Assembly (NCBI GenBank): GCA_902582315.1
Contig: CACHRP010000004.1
Span: 62,001 to 126,000, forward strand
Length of the DNA stretch: 64,000 bases
Source: an uncultured Pelagibacteraceae bacterium
GTDB lineage: Bacteria; Pseudomonadota; Alphaproteobacteria; Pelagibacterales; Pelagibacteraceae
Reading direction: 5' to 3'
Shown: piece after piece, positions 63,062-64,000 of the stretch
How positions within the stretch are numbered: the first letter of the stretch is position 1
How the letters are laid out: each line of letters begins with the position of its first letter
Made by a program: the position numbers and the translations under genes
The notes under the pieces: model-generated
The model's input: only the letters and a program-made list of their open reading frames with translations
Database searches by the model: none
What the model was told of the DNA's origin: nothing

Positions 63062-64000
63062 CTATCTTGCGTATTCGACAAATTTCTTAAGAGATTTATT
63101 TATAAAACTTTCATAAGAAATAGATTGTTTTTTTGGATCTATTCCATTTAAAAATGATTTAGACATTTTAAAATCGTAAGAGGGCTCAAAAAAGAAAGGT
63201 ACAGAAATTCTTTCTGATTTATTCCAAAGAACTCTATGATTTGTAGCCTTAAACTTTCCTTTACTTAGATATTCTAATGCTCTTCCAGTATTAACAACTA
63301 GAGCATTTTTATTAAAAGTTACATCATACCATTTCTTGTTTTTTCTATTTTGAACTTGTAGTCCTCCTACTTTATCTTGATATAAAACTGTAAATATCCC
63401 GCTATCCACATGTGTTTCACAACCTAATGCAACACCATCTTGTTTAGAGATTTCCACAGGTTTACTTTGAATTGGATAAAAATTAAATCTCAAAGTGCTC
63501 AGTGTTTTAAATCTTGAAAAAGCTTTACCAGATAATAAAGGATCTTTCTTGTATAGTTTGATAATACTTTTGAAAAGTAATTCGCTTAATAAATAAATAT
63601 CATCATAATAGCTAGATAAATGACTTATTGAGTTTTTTTGAAAACATTTTTCCAAATCTAAGCATTCTATATATTGATTTTTAATTTTCTGTGAAAAATT
63701 TTCTGATACTCTTAAGTCTCCAATATCTAAACCTTCTTTTCCATTTACGTCACTTGGAAAGTAGCCTCTATAAAAGTTTTTATTTTTTTTATTCCATTTA
63801 TTTGGAGAAAGTTTAATTTTTTCTTTTTTCTTAAGTTTAAAAAATTTTTCTCCAATTTTTACAATTTTTTTAATTTTTTTATGATCAATACCGTGACCAA
63901 TAACTTGAAAAAAACCAACCTCAACACAAGCTTTCTCAATCTTTTTAATGATCTTCAGAGATTCTTTGGAACCCAGATCTTTGCTAACTAATGATGTAAT
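63062..64000 (-). CDS. IPNS-like Fe/2OG-dependent oxygenase, start lies beyond the window
   Basis: The frame stays open from the stop at 63062 to the right edge, so the protein is at least 313 residues and its N-terminus is outside. An apparent start near 63655 is an internal TTG. Upstream the sequence continues with V-G-F-F-Q-V-I-G-H-G-I and R-G-Y-F-P, which belong to isopenicillin-N-synthase-type N-terminal domains. The iron site is H-V-D plus the later H in T-N-H-R, and R-I-S binds 2-oxoglutarate. The substrate is unknown. It converges on the flavin reductase gene five bases away. Confidence 0.82.
   Translation of the reverse strand: MTSLVSKDLGSKESLKIIKKIEKACVEVGFFQVIGHGIDHKKIKKIVKIGEKFFKLKKKEKIKLSPNKWNKKNKNFYRGYFPSDVNGKEGLDIGDLRVSENFSQKIKNQYIECLDLEKCFQKNSISHLSSYYDDIYLLSELLFKSIIKLYKKDPLLSGKAFSRFKTLSTLRFNFYPIQSKPVEISKQDGVALGCETHVDSGIFTVLYQDKVGGLQVQNRKNKKWYDVTFNKNALVVNTGRALEYLSKGKFKATNHRVLWNKSERISVPFFFEPSYDFKMSKSFLNGIDPKKQSISYESFINKSLKKFVEYAR

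Noticed and set aside
1..64000. CRISPR arrays, tRNA or rRNA genes, insertion sequences, prophage
   Set aside because: No spaced direct repeats, cloverleaf-like or ribosomal sequences, transposases, integrases or structural phage genes were seen on either strand.

Overview
The window reads as a chromosomal segment of a SAR11-type (Pelagibacterales) marine alphaproteobacterium. The DNA is strongly AT-rich, genes are packed with 1-20 bp gaps or ATGA/TAATG overlaps, intergenic spaces are under 300 bp, and the gene content (TMAO and betaine importers, many folate-linked demethylases, type III glutamine synthetases, small autotransporter-like proteins) fits that group. I see no rRNA, tRNA, phage, transposase, integron or CRISPR array. 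The assignment is from content and composition only; no search was run.

Layout. 1-2.7 kb: the end of a PQQ-propeller protein, a small cupin-like protein, a YjbQ-family protein and a photolyase. 2.7-13.7 kb (all minus strand): a methylamine / gamma-glutamyl cassette with a FAD amine oxidoreductase, a second glutamine-synthetase-like ligase, the three-part N-methylglutamate synthase (mgsABC), an ammonium transporter whose reading frame is broken in a T7 tract, two very small membrane proteins, gamma-glutamylmethylamide synthetase (gmaS) and a diaminopropionate-lyase-like enzyme. 13.7-21.7 kb: a TMAO module in which the demethylase Tdm with a coupled winged-helix protein diverges from the importer tmoX / (MORN gene, unknown gene) / tmoV / tmoW. 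21.7-28.2 kb: glycerol kinase, glycerol-3-phosphate dehydrogenase, an iron alcohol dehydrogenase, a class I amidotransferase, and both glutathione-synthesis genes. 28.2-35.1 kb: formate-THF ligase, divergent from a heterotetrameric sarcosine-oxidase-type enzyme (soxBDAG).

35-42.6 kb holds housekeeping genes (GNAT, metallo-beta-lactamase fold, purK, purE) and a tightly coupled, poorly described cassette: M19 dipeptidase homologue, 553-residue unknown, DUF3726-like protein and a 51-residue zinc-ribbon protein. 42.6-46.7 kb carries a DmdA-related GcvT-fold protein, a MetF-like protein, and an OpuA-type permease and binding protein with no ATPase gene. 47-53.9 kb runs in the opposite direction: betaine-homocysteine methyltransferase, dimethylglycine dehydrogenase, a SAM methyltransferase, a Rieske oxygenase, an M24-fold protein with the DddP DMSP-lyase residues, and a small P-loop kinase. 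53.9-58.5 kb: two tandem paralogous surface proteins (propeller plus outer-membrane barrel). 58.5-64 kb: a nucleotidyltransferase, a 2OG-Fe(II) oxygenase, a carnitine-dehydrogenase-like enzyme, an enoyl-CoA hydratase, stress-related genes, and a truncated IPNS-like oxygenase at the edge.

Together, most of the window imports methylated osmolytes (TMAO, betaine-like and possibly carnitine- and DMSP-like compounds) and strips their methyl groups. Formaldehyde or methyl units pass to tetrahydrofolate, nitrogen passes to glutamate, and C1 units are handled by formate-THF ligase. Five proteins carry a GcvT-type folate fold. The least described parts are the DmdA-like/MetF-like/transporter cluster, the Rieske-DddP-like pair, the dipeptidase-DUF3726-zinc-ribbon cassette, and the second glutamine-synthetase-like ligase with its FAD partner. 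Two homopolymer-linked frame problems (amtB and the purE start) are either assembly errors or slippage sites.
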